From Mesorhizobium loti R88b (GTDB taxonomy: Bacteria > Pseudomonadota > Alphaproteobacteria > Rhizobiales > Rhizobiaceae): a stretch of DNA of 64,000 nt. Made by a program: the position numbers and the translations under genes. How positions within the stretch are numbered: the first letter of the stretch is position 1; the number at the start of each line of letters is the position of its first letter. The stretch covers positions 2,791,001 to 2,855,000 of the forward strand of contig NZ_CP033367.1 in NCBI RefSeq assembly GCF_013170845.1, written 5' to 3'. Shown one piece after another: positions 16,726-25,620 of this stretch. The notes beneath the pieces were generated by a model. It saw nothing but the letters and a program-made list of their open reading frames with translations, did no database searches and was not told the origin of the DNA.

Positions 16726-17625
16726 TCATTTCGTTACGGTAAATCCGGCTTCCCTCGCCATGCGCGACAGGTTCTGGAATCCCATCGTCGCATAGGTTAG
16801 CGGGATGGCCCTGCTGGGATCCTGCTCGGCCTCGACGACCAGCCAGCCGCTGTAACCATTGTCGGCCAGCACGCGCAAAATGGTGGGGTAGTCGATGGAG
16901 CCGTCGCCGGGAACGGTGAAGATCCCTTCCATGACCGCGCCCATGAAACTCATGTCCCTGGCGCGGGCACGCTCGAGCACGGCCCTGCGGGTGTCCTTGC
17001 AATGCACATGCACGACGCGTTTGACCTGCGCCTTGATCAGGGCCAGCGGGTCGCCGCCCGAAAAGATCGAATGGCCGGTGTCGTAGAGCAGGCCAACGGC
17101 TTCGCCGGTGTGGCGCATCAACAGGCCCACTTCGGCATCGGTTTCGACGATGGTTCCCATATGGTGGTGAAAGGCCATGCGCACGCCGAAATCGGCCATC
17201 CGTTCCGCCAGCGCCGTCAGCTTGCGGCCATAGGCCGGCCATTCCTCCGGGCTGAGGACCGGACGCTGAGAGATCGGTCCCCAGATGGCATTGTGGCGCC
17301 CGCGCGAGGTGTCGGCATAGACGACATGGGTCGAGCCCATATCCTTCAAAAGCTGGAGATGCGGCGTGATCGCATCCATCTCCGCATCGACATCCTTCTC
17401 GTCGCAACGGCCGTCATACCAGCCGGAAATCACGTCCAGGCCATAGCGCTGCATGATCGGCTTCAGTTCGGCTGAGAGGCGCGGAAACTTGCCGCCAAGT
17501 TCCGTGCCGGCATAGCCGGCTTGCCTGGTTTCGGCGAGGCAGACTTCAAGCGGCGTGTCGCCGCCGAGTTCCGGCACGTCATCATTGGACCAGGTGATCG
17601 GATTGATGCCGATGCGGACCTTCAC
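16726..17625 (-). CDS. Inosose dehydratase-like TIM-barrel protein (IolE/MocC)
   Basis: A 299-residue xylose-isomerase-like TIM barrel. The match to IolE is strong throughout: GINPITWSNDDVPELGG at the N-terminus, GTELGGKFPR, FHHHMGTIVET, LLYDTGHSIFSGGD, HVHCKDTR and VVEAEQDPSRA. IolE dehydrates 2-keto-myo-inositol, and MocC is its rhizopine-locus homologue. The start is a GTG with AGGAGTT upstream, and it overlaps the stop of the oxidoreductase gene (GTGA). I call the family with confidence; the exact substrate is inferred from context. Confidence 0.88.
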   Translation of the reverse strand: MKVRIGINPITWSNDDVPELGGDTPLEVCLAETRQAGYAGTELGGKFPRLSAELKPIMQRYGLDVISGWYDGRCDEKDVDAEMDAITPHLQLLKDMGSTHVVYADTSRGRHNAIWGPISQRPVLSPEEWPAYGRKLTALAERMADFGVRMAFHHHMGTIVETDAEVGLLMRHTGEAVGLLYDTGHSIFSGGDPLALIKAQVKRVVHVHCKDTRRAVLERARARDMSFMGAVMEGIFTVPGDGSIDYPTILRVLADNGYSGWLVVEAEQDPSRAIPLTYATMGFQNLSRMAREAGFTVTK

Positions 17626-18740
17626 GGGCGAACTCCTGATTGCTTCAACTGGGCAAGGTGATGGCGGGCAAGACCGGCCAGCAACGTCATGTCGCGACGC
17701 GCATGCTCGGCGGTGTTGCGCGCTGGCGTGCCTTCGACGATCGCCGACCAGAAGCCTTTCAACTCCTCGACGAATGCCTCTTCGTAGCCGCTGCGGATGT
17801 CGCGGCTGGAAAGCGTGTGGCCGTCGCCGGTGCGCAGGGTCAGCCGCGTCGGCTGGTGGTTGAGATAGGGCGAGGGGAATTCCAGTTCGAGCGAGGCGTC
17901 GTCGAAAAAGAGCGTGATGCGCTCGCGATAATCGGGCAGCCCGGGAGTGGCGATGTGGGTCATGGTCCACAGCGCCTGGCCGCCAAGCAGCCGCACGGTG
18001 CCCTGGCCGCCTTCGCCCTTGGCGAAGAGCGATGCGCCGATAATCTCGCCATCGGTGACGCCAAGCGCATCGAGCAAGCCATGGACGGCGTTGACGTCAT
18101 GCACGATCGACGAAGCATAGGCGCCGACGAAGCCGCGAAAGGCGTCGGGATCGTCCATCCCGGGCACCGCGCGCGCCACCTGCTCGCGCTGCTTGGCTTC
18201 GGTCGAGGCAATCAACCCCTCAGCGACGTCGTCACCACGGCACGTGGAGGCGTGCCGGACGAAAGGCCAGGCGTCGGGATCGTTGACCTCGACCGAAATG
18301 TAGCGAAGCGTGCGCGCCGTTCCGGGCAGCATTTTCAGTGTCGCCTCGTAGCTGGGGTCGAAACGCTTCATGTAGCCGACCTGAAGCACCTTTCCGGCGC
18401 GATCCCTGGCGGCGATCAAGTCATCGATGTCGCCGGCGCTGTAGCAAAGCGGCTTTTCGCAAAAGACATGCAGCCCCCTAGCGAAAGCGGCGAGCGTTTG
18501 TTCCCGGTGCAGCGCATCCGGCGAGGCTATGACCACGGCGTCAAGCGGCATGGCGAGCAGCGCGTCGAGATCGGAGAATGTCTTGAGGCCGAATTCCTCG
18601 CCGACAAAGGCGCGGACCTTTCGCGATGGATCGTAGACGCCAACGATCTTGAACTGGCGGTGCAGCTTGAGCAGGTTTGGAATGTGCTCGACCTGGGCGA
18701 CGCCGCCCGCACCGATCACGCCCACCCTTATGCACTGCAT
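17622..18740 (-). CDS. Gfo/Idh/MocA-family NAD(P)-dependent oxidoreductase
   Basis: A 372-residue protein. The Rossmann fold comes first (RVGVIGAGGVAQVEH), then the family motif HVFCEKPLCYS near residue 95, then the alpha/beta C-terminal domain. MocA and inositol dehydrogenases belong here; they oxidise a ring hydroxyl of inositols or derivatives. It is the first gene of the leftward operon and lies 97 bp from the divergent MocR regulator. At 372 residues it is longer than typical inositol dehydrogenases (about 330). Confidence 0.85.
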   Translation of the reverse strand: MQCIRVGVIGAGGVAQVEHIPNLLKLHRQFKIVGVYDPSRKVRAFVGEEFGLKTFSDLDALLAMPLDAVVIASPDALHREQTLAAFARGLHVFCEKPLCYSAGDIDDLIAARDRAGKVLQVGYMKRFDPSYEATLKMLPGTARTLRYISVEVNDPDAWPFVRHASTCRGDDVAEGLIASTEAKQREQVARAVPGMDDPDAFRGFVGAYASSIVHDVNAVHGLLDALGVTDGEIIGASLFAKGEGGQGTVRLLGGQALWTMTHIATPGLPDYRERITLFFDDASLELEFPSPYLNHQPTRLTLRTGDGHTLSSRDIRSGYEEAFVEELKGFWSAIVEGTPARNTAEHARRDMTLLAGLARHHLAQLKQSGVRP

Positions 18741-18792
18741 CGGCCAGCCCCATCTGAACCCTAACGGATTTTTCTTGAGCCTAAGGCTGCTT

Positions 18793-18839
18793 TGGTTCCA
18801 TTGTTAGAACCAGATTCCATTGATTTTTGGGAACCAGAT
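18793..18839. promoter_or_regulatory. Repeated operator elements of the MocR regulator
   Basis: TGGTTC-N8-GAACCA forms an inverted repeat at 18793-18812. GAACCAGAT is directly repeated at 18807-18815 and 18831-18839 (24 bp apart), and TTCCATTG at 18796-18803 and 18815-18822 (19 bp apart). MocR proteins typically bind direct or mixed repeats. The right copy covers the mocR ribosome site and start, so binding should repress mocR. Confidence 0.55.
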
Positions 18840-20298
18840 GAGAATCAGCTTCCCCATCGACGGCATCGCTCTGGATCGCGACAGTCCCGCCAATTTGCAC
18901 CGGCAGCTCTATGTCCAGTTGCGCGGCCTGATCGAACGGCGCGTGCTGCCCAGCGGCCACGCACTGCCCTCGACACGGGTCATGGCGCGGGATCTGAATG
19001 TCGGACGCAACACGGTGATTGCCGCTTGCGACCAGCTGGCGCTGGAGGGCTATCTGGCGATACGGCCACGCAGGCCGTCAGTGGTGATGGACCTGCCGAC
19101 CCGCTCAGCGGCGGCGGACCATGTATCGGTCGAGGACGCCAATTTGATATCGCGGCGCGGACAGACAATGCTTGCCCAACCCTATCATCATGGCCGGCCA
19201 GGCATGCTTGCCTTTCATCCCGGCATGCCGGACCCGGACAATTTTCCCTTCAATACCTGGTCGAAACTGCTCAGCCGCCGCGCCAAATTCGCGCATATCG
19301 ATCTTTTCGGGACCTATCACGTCAAAGGCTATCCGCCGCTTTGCGAGGCGATAGCGCGCTACCTCACCGCCTCGCGCGGCGTGAAGTGCACGCCTGAGCA
19401 GATCGTCGTCACCAATGGTGCGCAATCGGCGTTCGATCTCCTGGCCCGGCTGCTGATCGATGACGGCGACACGGTGTGGATGGAGGAGCCGGGCTATTAC
19501 GGCGCGGGCTCGGCCTTTGTCTCGGCCGGGGCGAAACTGGCGCCGCTACGCGTCAGCAATGCCGGCTGGGATCTTGATCCGCCGCCTGTGGTTCCGCGCA
19601 TGATCTTCGTGACGCCGTCCTGCCATCACCCGCTCGGTATAACCATGCCGATGGAACAGCGGCTCAATCTCTTGCACATGGCCGAGACGTGGCGTTCCTG
19701 GATCATCGAGGACGACTATGACGGCGAATACCGCTTTCAGGGCCAGCCCATTCCGGCACTGCAAGGCATCGGCGCGTCAAACCGCGTGGTCTATGTCGGC
19801 ACCTTCGCCAAGATCCTTTTCCCGGCCATGCGGCTCGGCTTCATGGTGGCGCCCAAGGCGATCGACCATACGATCGTCTCGGCGCTGAGCGTGAGCGGCC
19901 AGTTCGCCCCTTTGCTGACCCAGGCAGCGCTGGCGGATTTCATGAACGAAGGGCATTTCACCCGCCATCTCAGGCGCATGCGGCGTCTCTATGCGGAGCG
20001 GCGCCAGTTCTTCCTCGAAAGCGCGCAAAGGCATCTGGGCGAATGGCTGGATTTCCATGCCACCGAATCCGGCATTCAGGTCGTCGGCATTTTTCGCGGC
20101 AGATGCAGCGACAGGGCGGTTGCCGAGGCGGCGCTCCACCAGGGCATCAACGTCTCGGCGCTGTCAATGCAGTACCGCCACGGCACGGAGCAGAACGGTC
20201 TTGTCATGGGCTTCGCGGCCGCCGATGCGCAGACAACCGAAAAGACGATGCACAAGTTTCGCACCGTGCTGAAAGCGCATTTTTCCGCGAACGGATAA
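18838..20298 (+). CDS. MocR-type GntR/aminotransferase-like regulator
   Basis: A 486-residue protein, the size of MocR of S. meliloti. The N-terminal GntR winged helix (HRQLYVQLRGLIERRVLPSG, LPSTRVMARDLNVGRNTV) is followed by a class I aminotransferase fold with the PLP-site pattern VGTFAKILFPAMRLGF, in which the Lys should bind PLP, and EEPGYYGAGSAF earlier. It is divergent from the oxidoreductase, inosose-dehydratase-like and ABC genes and is their probable regulator. The start at ATG 18838 is chosen by fit to the domain; an ATG six codons earlier is possible. Confidence 0.88.
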   Translation: MRISFPIDGIALDRDSPANLHRQLYVQLRGLIERRVLPSGHALPSTRVMARDLNVGRNTVIAACDQLALEGYLAIRPRRPSVVMDLPTRSAAADHVSVEDANLISRRGQTMLAQPYHHGRPGMLAFHPGMPDPDNFPFNTWSKLLSRRAKFAHIDLFGTYHVKGYPPLCEAIARYLTASRGVKCTPEQIVVTNGAQSAFDLLARLLIDDGDTVWMEEPGYYGAGSAFVSAGAKLAPLRVSNAGWDLDPPPVVPRMIFVTPSCHHPLGITMPMEQRLNLLHMAETWRSWIIEDDYDGEYRFQGQPIPALQGIGASNRVVYVGTFAKILFPAMRLGFMVAPKAIDHTIVSALSVSGQFAPLLTQAALADFMNEGHFTRHLRRMRRLYAERRQFFLESAQRHLGEWLDFHATESGIQVVGIFRGRCSDRAVAEAALHQGINVSALSMQYRHGTEQNGLVMGFAAADAQTTEKTMHKFRTVLKAHFSANG

Positions 20299-20331
20299 GC
20301 AGAGGTTAAACCCGGGATTGGGCGACGTTTA

Positions 20332-21249
20332 CTAGAGATGCTGGCGGAGGAAGGCTCCCACCATGTCGACGGCCTGGCGCGCGGCCTGCAACTGGGCAAG
20401 GTTGGAGGGGAAGACATGCGTCATGCCTTCCCAGATGTGCAGCGCCGCCTCGCCGCCCGCGCTCGACGCCGCCTCGACCACGCGACGTGAATCGTCGAGC
20501 AGGATCTCGTCATCGCCGACATGGACCAGCAGCGGCGGCAGGCCGCCCAGGGGCTGATAGAGCGGCGAGGCGCGGGGATCGGTGGGGTCGGCGTCTTTGA
20601 GGTAGAGGTCGGCCGCTTTTTTCAGTTCGTCGCGTTTCACCAGGGGATCGGCTTGCGCTGTCGTCAGCATCGAGCCGCCGGCCAGCGCAAGATCGGTCCA
20701 TGGCGACATCAGCACCGCGCAACGCGGCATGACGCCGGCGCCGTTGCTGGCCCTGGCCGCCACAAGCGCCAGCAATGACAACGCAAGACCGCCGCCGGCC
20801 GAGTCGCCGGCAATCGCGATCGCCTCGTAGCCGAGGTCGCAAAGGCCGGTGAATACACTGAGCGCGTCGTCTATGGCCGCCGGAAAGGCATGCTCGGGCG
20901 CCAGCCTGTAGTCGGGAATGAAGGCCGGTGCGCCGGCGCGCTGCACGATCTGGCTGACGAAGTTGCGGTGACCGATGGCGGAACCCAGAACATAGGCCCC
21001 GCCATGAAGATAGAGGATAACCGCTTGTGTGGCACTGGCCGTTGGCCGGCACCAGACGCCCGACACCGCTCCGACCGTGCCTGTCTCGAAACTGACACCG
21101 TCGGCTGCAGGCGTGTGTTGCATCAGCTCTTCGAAAACCGGCCGCGATGCCGGGGCAAATTCCAGCGCCGGCAGCGTCGCCAGCAAGTCGCGCATCGCTT
21201 GCATGACGGCGCGGTCACTCTCGTCCTCGGGATGGATTTCGACGCTCAT
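20332..21249 (-). CDS. HSL-family alpha/beta hydrolase
   Basis: A 305-residue protein from the ATG at 21249. It has the hormone-sensitive-lipase family HGGAY oxyanion motif (YLHGGAYVLGS), the nucleophile elbow GDSAGGGLAL, HVGDDEILLDDS with the catalytic Asp, and GMTHVFP with the catalytic His. Such enzymes hydrolyse short-chain esters. The gap to the upstream cupin gene is eight bases, so they form one operon. Confidence 0.88.
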   Translation of the reverse strand: MSVEIHPEDESDRAVMQAMRDLLATLPALEFAPASRPVFEELMQHTPAADGVSFETGTVGAVSGVWCRPTASATQAVILYLHGGAYVLGSAIGHRNFVSQIVQRAGAPAFIPDYRLAPEHAFPAAIDDALSVFTGLCDLGYEAIAIAGDSAGGGLALSLLALVAARASNGAGVMPRCAVLMSPWTDLALAGGSMLTTAQADPLVKRDELKKAADLYLKDADPTDPRASPLYQPLGGLPPLLVHVGDDEILLDDSRRVVEAASSAGGEAALHIWEGMTHVFPSNLAQLQAARQAVDMVGAFLRQHL

Positions 21250-21257
21250 GAGTTGGC

Positions 21258-21776
21258 TCAAGGCTTGAGAAGTTCGGTGCGGAATTCCGGGGCGAGCGCC
21301 GCGGCCTTGGCGAGGAAGGCGCCGAATTGGTCCTTTGTCAGTTCTGGCGCGGATGCGGTGCGGCTCTCGACCGGTGTGCCGACCTGGGCAAAAAATACCT
21401 CCTGCCCGGCGGGTGCGCATAGGCACAACATGCGCACATCCGCGCCTGAGACATTCTTGAAGGAATGCGGCGCGTTGGCGGGGATGTTCACCGTCATGCC
21501 TGCCTTGGCCACGCTTTTCTCGCCACGGAAGATGAATTCGATCTCACCTTCCAGGAGATGGAACATTTCCTCGAAATCATGCCGGTGCGGGCCGGGGCCG
21601 CCGCCATTCGGAACCTTCATGTCGATCAGGCAGAAGCGTCCGGCTGTCTGTGCGCCGGACAGCAGCACGGTGTAGGTGTCGCCGACCACGGCCAGATGCT
21701 GAAGCGACGCATCGTCGGGATCGACGACAGAGAGCTGGCGATCGAGGTCGTCCGGGGGGATTTCGAATTCGGGCAT
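21258..21776 (-). CDS. Cupin-domain protein
   Basis: A 172-residue protein. The cupin motif 1 lies around GPHRHDFEEMFHLLEGEIEF and motif 2 around NIPANAPHSFKNVS, with the His/His/Glu/His metal set visible. A GGAGA ribosome site precedes the ATG. First gene of a two-gene unit with the HSL hydrolase, divergent from a LysR regulator. Probably a small-molecule-binding or dioxygenase-like protein; substrate not evident. Confidence 0.8.
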   Translation of the reverse strand: MPEFEIPPDDLDRQLSVVDPDDASLQHLAVVGDTYTVLLSGAQTAGRFCLIDMKVPNGGGPGPHRHDFEEMFHLLEGEIEFIFRGEKSVAKAGMTVNIPANAPHSFKNVSGADVRMLCLCAPAGQEVFFAQVGTPVESRTASAPELTKDQFGAFLAKAAALAPEFRTELLKP

Positions 21777-21910
21777 GTCTGGTCTCCAGGGATTGTATCG
21801 GCGGGGCTGCCAGCTGTCGTGTCATTGGTACCCGCTAGTTAGGGCCGGCACAGCAAAAAGCTCGTTCGACCGGCTGGACTCACTGTCCCACGGATGGAAC
21901 AGTCGCCGAT

Positions 21911-22960
21911 ATGATCGATCTCAATGATTTGCGCGTTTTCGAGAAAGTGGCGGCGACCAGCAGCTTCTCGGTTGCGGGCCGCGCGCTCGGCCTGCCGAAA
22001 TCGACGGTCAGCCGCAACATTGCAAGGCTCGAGCAGCAGCTGGGCGCGCGGCTGTTCCAGCGCACCACCCGAGCGGTGATCCTCACCGCCGCCGGGGAAG
22101 CGCTGCAGACGCGTTGCGTCGAGCTGATGGCGCGGATCGACGAGACGGTGACCTATGTCGAGAGCCTCGCCGGCGAGCCGCGCGGCCTGCTGCGCATCAG
22201 TGCCGGCATTGGCTTCGGCATCAATGTCCTGTCCCGGCATCTGCCTGCATTCCTCGCCCGCTTTCCGCATGTCGACGTCGCACTCGACCTGACCAGCCGC
22301 GACCTTGATCTTGTCGCCGAGCGGGTCGACGTGGCGATCCGGATGGGGCCGCTGCCGGATTCGGCACTGGTGGCGACACGCCTGGGCAGCGTGCGCCGCT
22401 GCCTCGCCGCCGCGCCCGACTATCTCAGCCGGCATGGCACGCCGCTGACGCCGGCCGATCTATCCACGCATGAGTGTATCGAAATGCCGCGCGGCGACGG
22501 CCGGACGCGGACCTGGCATTTTTACCGGGGCGGCGAGATGGCCACGGTCGACGTCCGCAACCGGGTCAGCGTCAACGATGCGCTGACCATCCACCAACTG
22601 GTCCGCAATGGCTCTGGTCTCGGCATGCTTTCCACGTATCTCTGCCTCGACGACTTCACTGAGGGCCGTCTCGTCCCGTTGCTCACCGATTGGGACATCG
22701 CGCCGGTCGAGGTCAACCTGCTGTTCCCGAGCAAGCGCGAGCTGTCGCAGACCGTGCGCAGCTTCGTGGATTTCATGCGCGAGGTTTCAGTCCCGAACGA
22801 GCATTGGCAAGGCGGCATTCTCGACATGGATCGAGGCCTGGCGCCCTGCGTCAACCTGGCGGACGAAGACGGCGCCTCGACGAATACACATGACGCCGCC
22901 GGGCGATTCCGGTCACGTTTCAAAGACGTTCGGGCCGAGCTCAAGTCGACATGCAGATAA
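21911..22960 (+). CDS. LysR-family regulator
   Basis: A 349-residue protein. The N-terminal LysR helix-turn-helix (LNDLRVFEKVAATSSFSVAGRAL, PKSTVSRNIARLE) is followed by the type 2 periplasmic-binding-like co-inducer domain (GLLRISAGIGFGINVLSRHLP, DVAIRMGPLPDSAL). It is of the CrgA/DsdC-like group. About 50 residues beyond the usual LysR end are unstructured in type. Divergent from the cupin/hydrolase pair over 134 bp, which it probably controls. Confidence 0.88.
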   Translation: MIDLNDLRVFEKVAATSSFSVAGRALGLPKSTVSRNIARLEQQLGARLFQRTTRAVILTAAGEALQTRCVELMARIDETVTYVESLAGEPRGLLRISAGIGFGINVLSRHLPAFLARFPHVDVALDLTSRDLDLVAERVDVAIRMGPLPDSALVATRLGSVRRCLAAAPDYLSRHGTPLTPADLSTHECIEMPRGDGRTRTWHFYRGGEMATVDVRNRVSVNDALTIHQLVRNGSGLGMLSTYLCLDDFTEGRLVPLLTDWDIAPVEVNLLFPSKRELSQTVRSFVDFMREVSVPNEHWQGGILDMDRGLAPCVNLADEDGASTNTHDAAGRFRSRFKDVRAELKSTCR

Positions 22961-23043
22961 CATTGTTTCGGATCAACGTCGTGGTGCTGATCCATGCGCT
23001 CAAGCATCTTCCGCGTAACACGACTGAATAAGGCGTGCTTTGA

Positions 23044-23643
23044 TTATTTCTTTTTGGCCTGATGTTTTGTGGTGATGGCGGCGGCGGGCGCTTCTGGTTT
23101 CTCTTGAGCGGGTGCGGGCGCAACAGGGGAGGGACTATCGGGGGCCGACGGCGTGCTGGCGCCTAGTTTGACCGACATGCCCGATATCTTCCATTGCCGG
23201 TCGACAGGGGCGAAGGCAAATTCGAAATTTAGCTGCATGGCGGCTGACGGGAAAAAACCCGCCATGTGCAACATGCCGTTGGCTTCGATCTGCGGCATCA
23301 ACGTCAGCTGCGGCTCGAGCACTGCGACGCCGCTGAGGTCGACTTCCTCGTTGCGCAGCTTTGCGAAGGCCTCAGCCAGACGGGCTGGGTTGTTCGTTTT
23401 AAACTCCGGAGCACCCAGCTCGCGCAAGACGGAATAGTCGCCTGTCTTGTTGGCATGGTCCAGCGCCAGCAATGTGGACCGGATCAGGATCAGGATGCCG
23501 TTGTGGTCGATGTTGGCCGGCTTTGGGCTCTCGGATGCCTTGGGGGTGGAGCGGTCGTCCTTTTTCGCTTGAGAATATGCCTGTGGTGTTTGGCTGCAAA
23601 ACAGGGCCAGAAGCAGTGCTGTCAGCCATGTAAATCTGCGCAT
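23044..23643 (-). CDS. Secreted hypothetical protein with Pro/Ala-rich tail
   Basis: A 199-residue protein from the ATG at 23643 (MRRFTWL), giving a clear signal peptide ending near QAYSQA. A folded alpha/beta domain follows (HNGILILIRSTLLALDHANKTGDYSVLRELG, then FAFAPVDRQWKISGMSVKLG), resembling small NTF2-like domains. The last 45 residues are Pro/Ala/Ser-rich and end in a Lys run. Function unknown; periplasmic by prediction. Confidence 0.65.
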   Translation of the reverse strand: MRRFTWLTALLLALFCSQTPQAYSQAKKDDRSTPKASESPKPANIDHNGILILIRSTLLALDHANKTGDYSVLRELGAPEFKTNNPARLAEAFAKLRNEEVDLSGVAVLEPQLTLMPQIEANGMLHMAGFFPSAAMQLNFEFAFAPVDRQWKISGMSVKLGASTPSAPDSPSPVAPAPAQEKPEAPAAAITTKHQAKKK

Positions 23644-23703
23644 TCCAAACCCTCCCGGCATCGCTGCCGGCCGCTTCTTCGCAATCTGCCGCAGTGTAGC
23701 CAG

Positions 23704-24654
23704 CTAGAACTCGCCTGCCAGGCCGACGCGGAAACCGTGGCTGCTGCCGCCGCCATAGGCATAGCCTGCGGTGAGCGCGAAAGGCTCGTTGAAATCGAAG
23801 CGATGAGCGAACGAGCCACCGAAAGCCGTTTCGCCTTTGAAATAGCCGACATTCCCAGCCCAACTCGTGCGGCCGGGGGCAGATGGCATTGGCGCGGTGG
23901 TCATGGCGATCGCCGCTGCGATGCCCTGGCGAGCCTCGGTCCGATTCTCGGAAATCTGGTTGCCCAGATCAGCGAAACCACTTTCCAGGGCACCGACCCG
24001 CCCGTCGAGCAGGGCAATATCGCTTGTATTTGTCGTCACACGGGTATCGAGGGATGCAAGCATCGTGTCGTGGCCGTCGAGCCGGATGTCCTGTTGGGTA
24101 TTCGTGGTTTCCGTTTGCGTGATACGCGTCTCGTGATCGGTGAGGGTCGCATCCTGCTCGGTGTTCTTTGTCTCGACGCTGTCGAGCCTTCCGTCCTGCT
24201 CGGTGTTCTTGGCTTCCACGGCGTCGAGCCGTCCGTCCTGCTCGACGTTCTTTGCCGAAGCATCGCCAACAACACCGTCGACATAGTCCTTGTTAGCTGC
24301 ATCCGTTCCCGCGGTCGGGGTACCAACATTTTTTACAACATTGCCACCCATGTCGACCGCCCCACCGAACGTGGCGGCTCCCGTCGCAGCGTCGAAGTTA
24401 ATCTGGCTGCCGCTCGGGCCTATAGTGATTCCTGGCGCGGCGACAAAAGAGTCGTCTGAGTTACTACAATCGTCGTTGATCGTTGTGCCGATCACGCCGG
24501 CAAAGCTACAGATCGTGTTTTCGGGATCACCCGCGTCGCCGCCGAAAACGACCTGTGCTGAAGCCGGCGTTACCCAGTAAACGGAAAGCAGAGCGAAAAA
24601 TGCCAGCAACGCCCTGCGATGGCTGCGAAACCTGCAGTCCGAATTCGAAAACAT
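23704..24654 (-). CDS. Short trimeric-autotransporter-like (YadA anchor) protein
   Basis: A 316-residue protein from the ATG at 24654 after GGTGGGG. A signal peptide ends at PASAQ. A short beta region leads to a neck-like segment (GTDAANKDYVDG). A coiled-coil stalk is built of near-identical 14-residue repeats (VEQDGRLDAVEAKN, TEQDGRLDSVETKN, TEQDATLTDHETRI) and later LDTRV-type heptads. The last 70 residues are a YadA-like membrane anchor (GKNQISENRTEARQG-like helix, then four beta strands ending in GLAGEF). It would form a small trimeric surface fibre. Confidence 0.75.
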   Translation of the reverse strand: MFSNSDCRFRSHRRALLAFFALLSVYWVTPASAQVVFGGDAGDPENTICSFAGVIGTTINDDCSNSDDSFVAAPGITIGPSGSQINFDAATGAATFGGAVDMGGNVVKNVGTPTAGTDAANKDYVDGVVGDASAKNVEQDGRLDAVEAKNTEQDGRLDSVETKNTEQDATLTDHETRITQTETTNTQQDIRLDGHDTMLASLDTRVTTNTSDIALLDGRVGALESGFADLGNQISENRTEARQGIAAAIAMTTAPMPSAPGRTSWAGNVGYFKGETAFGGSFAHRFDFNEPFALTAGYAYGGGSSHGFRVGLAGEF

Positions 24655-24663
24655 AAGCCCCAC

Positions 24664-24989
24664 CCGCCCGCTGGTTTATGCGTCGGAGCTAAAGTTGGAC
24701 GGTCGGAAACGTCTGTCAAGCAAAAGCCCTGGAAATACTCACATTTCTGTGGCCAATAGCCGCAATGCATCGTCACTGTTGCTTATGCGCAACTCGATAT
24801 GAGGCCAAGGCTGGCGTTGCCGACGGCCGGAGACCTTCTCCGGCGTGATGAAATTCAATGTAGATTAGGTTGGCCGCCGCCTGTTGTCGCCGTAACCCAC
24901 CATCAAGTTGGGCTGTTGTGGCGCGGCGCCAGAGCCAATCCGTCAGGCCGTCGTTGCGCGACTCTCATGGCCTCTCTGAGTCTCGATGA
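24664..24989. other. Intergenic stretch without a gene
   Basis: Between the adhesin-like gene and the 3' end of the lrp-type gene I see no protein-like frame. It holds one hairpin, CCGGAG...CTCCGG near 24824-24840, without a T tract. The part next to 24660 must carry the adhesin promoter. Confidence 0.5.
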
Positions 24990-25448
24990 TCAGATCGGCA
25001 ATTCCGACGTGTATTTGATCGTCCAGCTCGGGACGTCGGTCTTGACGTTCTGGACGCCCTTGATGCGGCTGAGATGCTCAGACTGGAAGCGGCGGTAGTC
25101 GTTGATGTCGGCCGCCACCACGCGCACCATGGCGTCGCAGTCGCCGAGCATCAGATAGCATTCCATCACTTGCGGCAGCTTGGCCACTTCGGCGGCGAAA
25201 TGCTCGATCGTGTCCTCGTCCTGCGTCTTCAGCCAGATGCGGGTGAAGAAAGTGAGGCCCTTGCCGATGCTGGCCGGGTTGAGCACGGCGACATAGCGGT
25301 CGATGACGCCAGCCTCCTCCAGAAGCTTCACCCGGCGCAGGCAAGGCGAGGGCGACAGGCCGACCTCATTGGCCAGATCGTTGTTGGCCATCCGCCCGTT
25401 GCGCTGCAGCGCCCGCAGGATGCGCCTGTCGATGTCATCCAGGTTCAT
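24990..25448 (-). CDS. Lrp/AsnC-family regulator
   Basis: A 152-residue protein from the ATG at 25448 (MNLDDIDRRILRALQRNGR). It has an N-terminal AsnC winged helix (NDLANEVGLSPSPCLRRVKLLEE) and a C-terminal RAM ligand domain (VMECYLMLGDCDAMVRVVA). It is divergent from azlCD over 172 bp, the usual arrangement for Lrp-type control of branched-chain amino acid export, so it should sense an amino acid and activate azlCD. Confidence 0.9.
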   Translation of the reverse strand: MNLDDIDRRILRALQRNGRMANNDLANEVGLSPSPCLRRVKLLEEAGVIDRYVAVLNPASIGKGLTFFTRIWLKTQDEDTIEHFAAEVAKLPQVMECYLMLGDCDAMVRVVAADINDYRRFQSEHLSRIKGVQNVKTDVPSWTIKYTSELPI

Positions 25449-25620
25449 GGTGTTGAATTCCACCCCTTCCACGAATTGTGACATTGAATGCCAAAATAAT
25501 GGCAAAGACAACAATCTTCGCAACCAAATTGCGAGGCCAACTTTGTATGGTTGCGCCGACATCATCACCATCCGACGCGTAACCGAAAACGGAGGCCGCG
25601 AGGCCAGTCTGTGGAAAATC

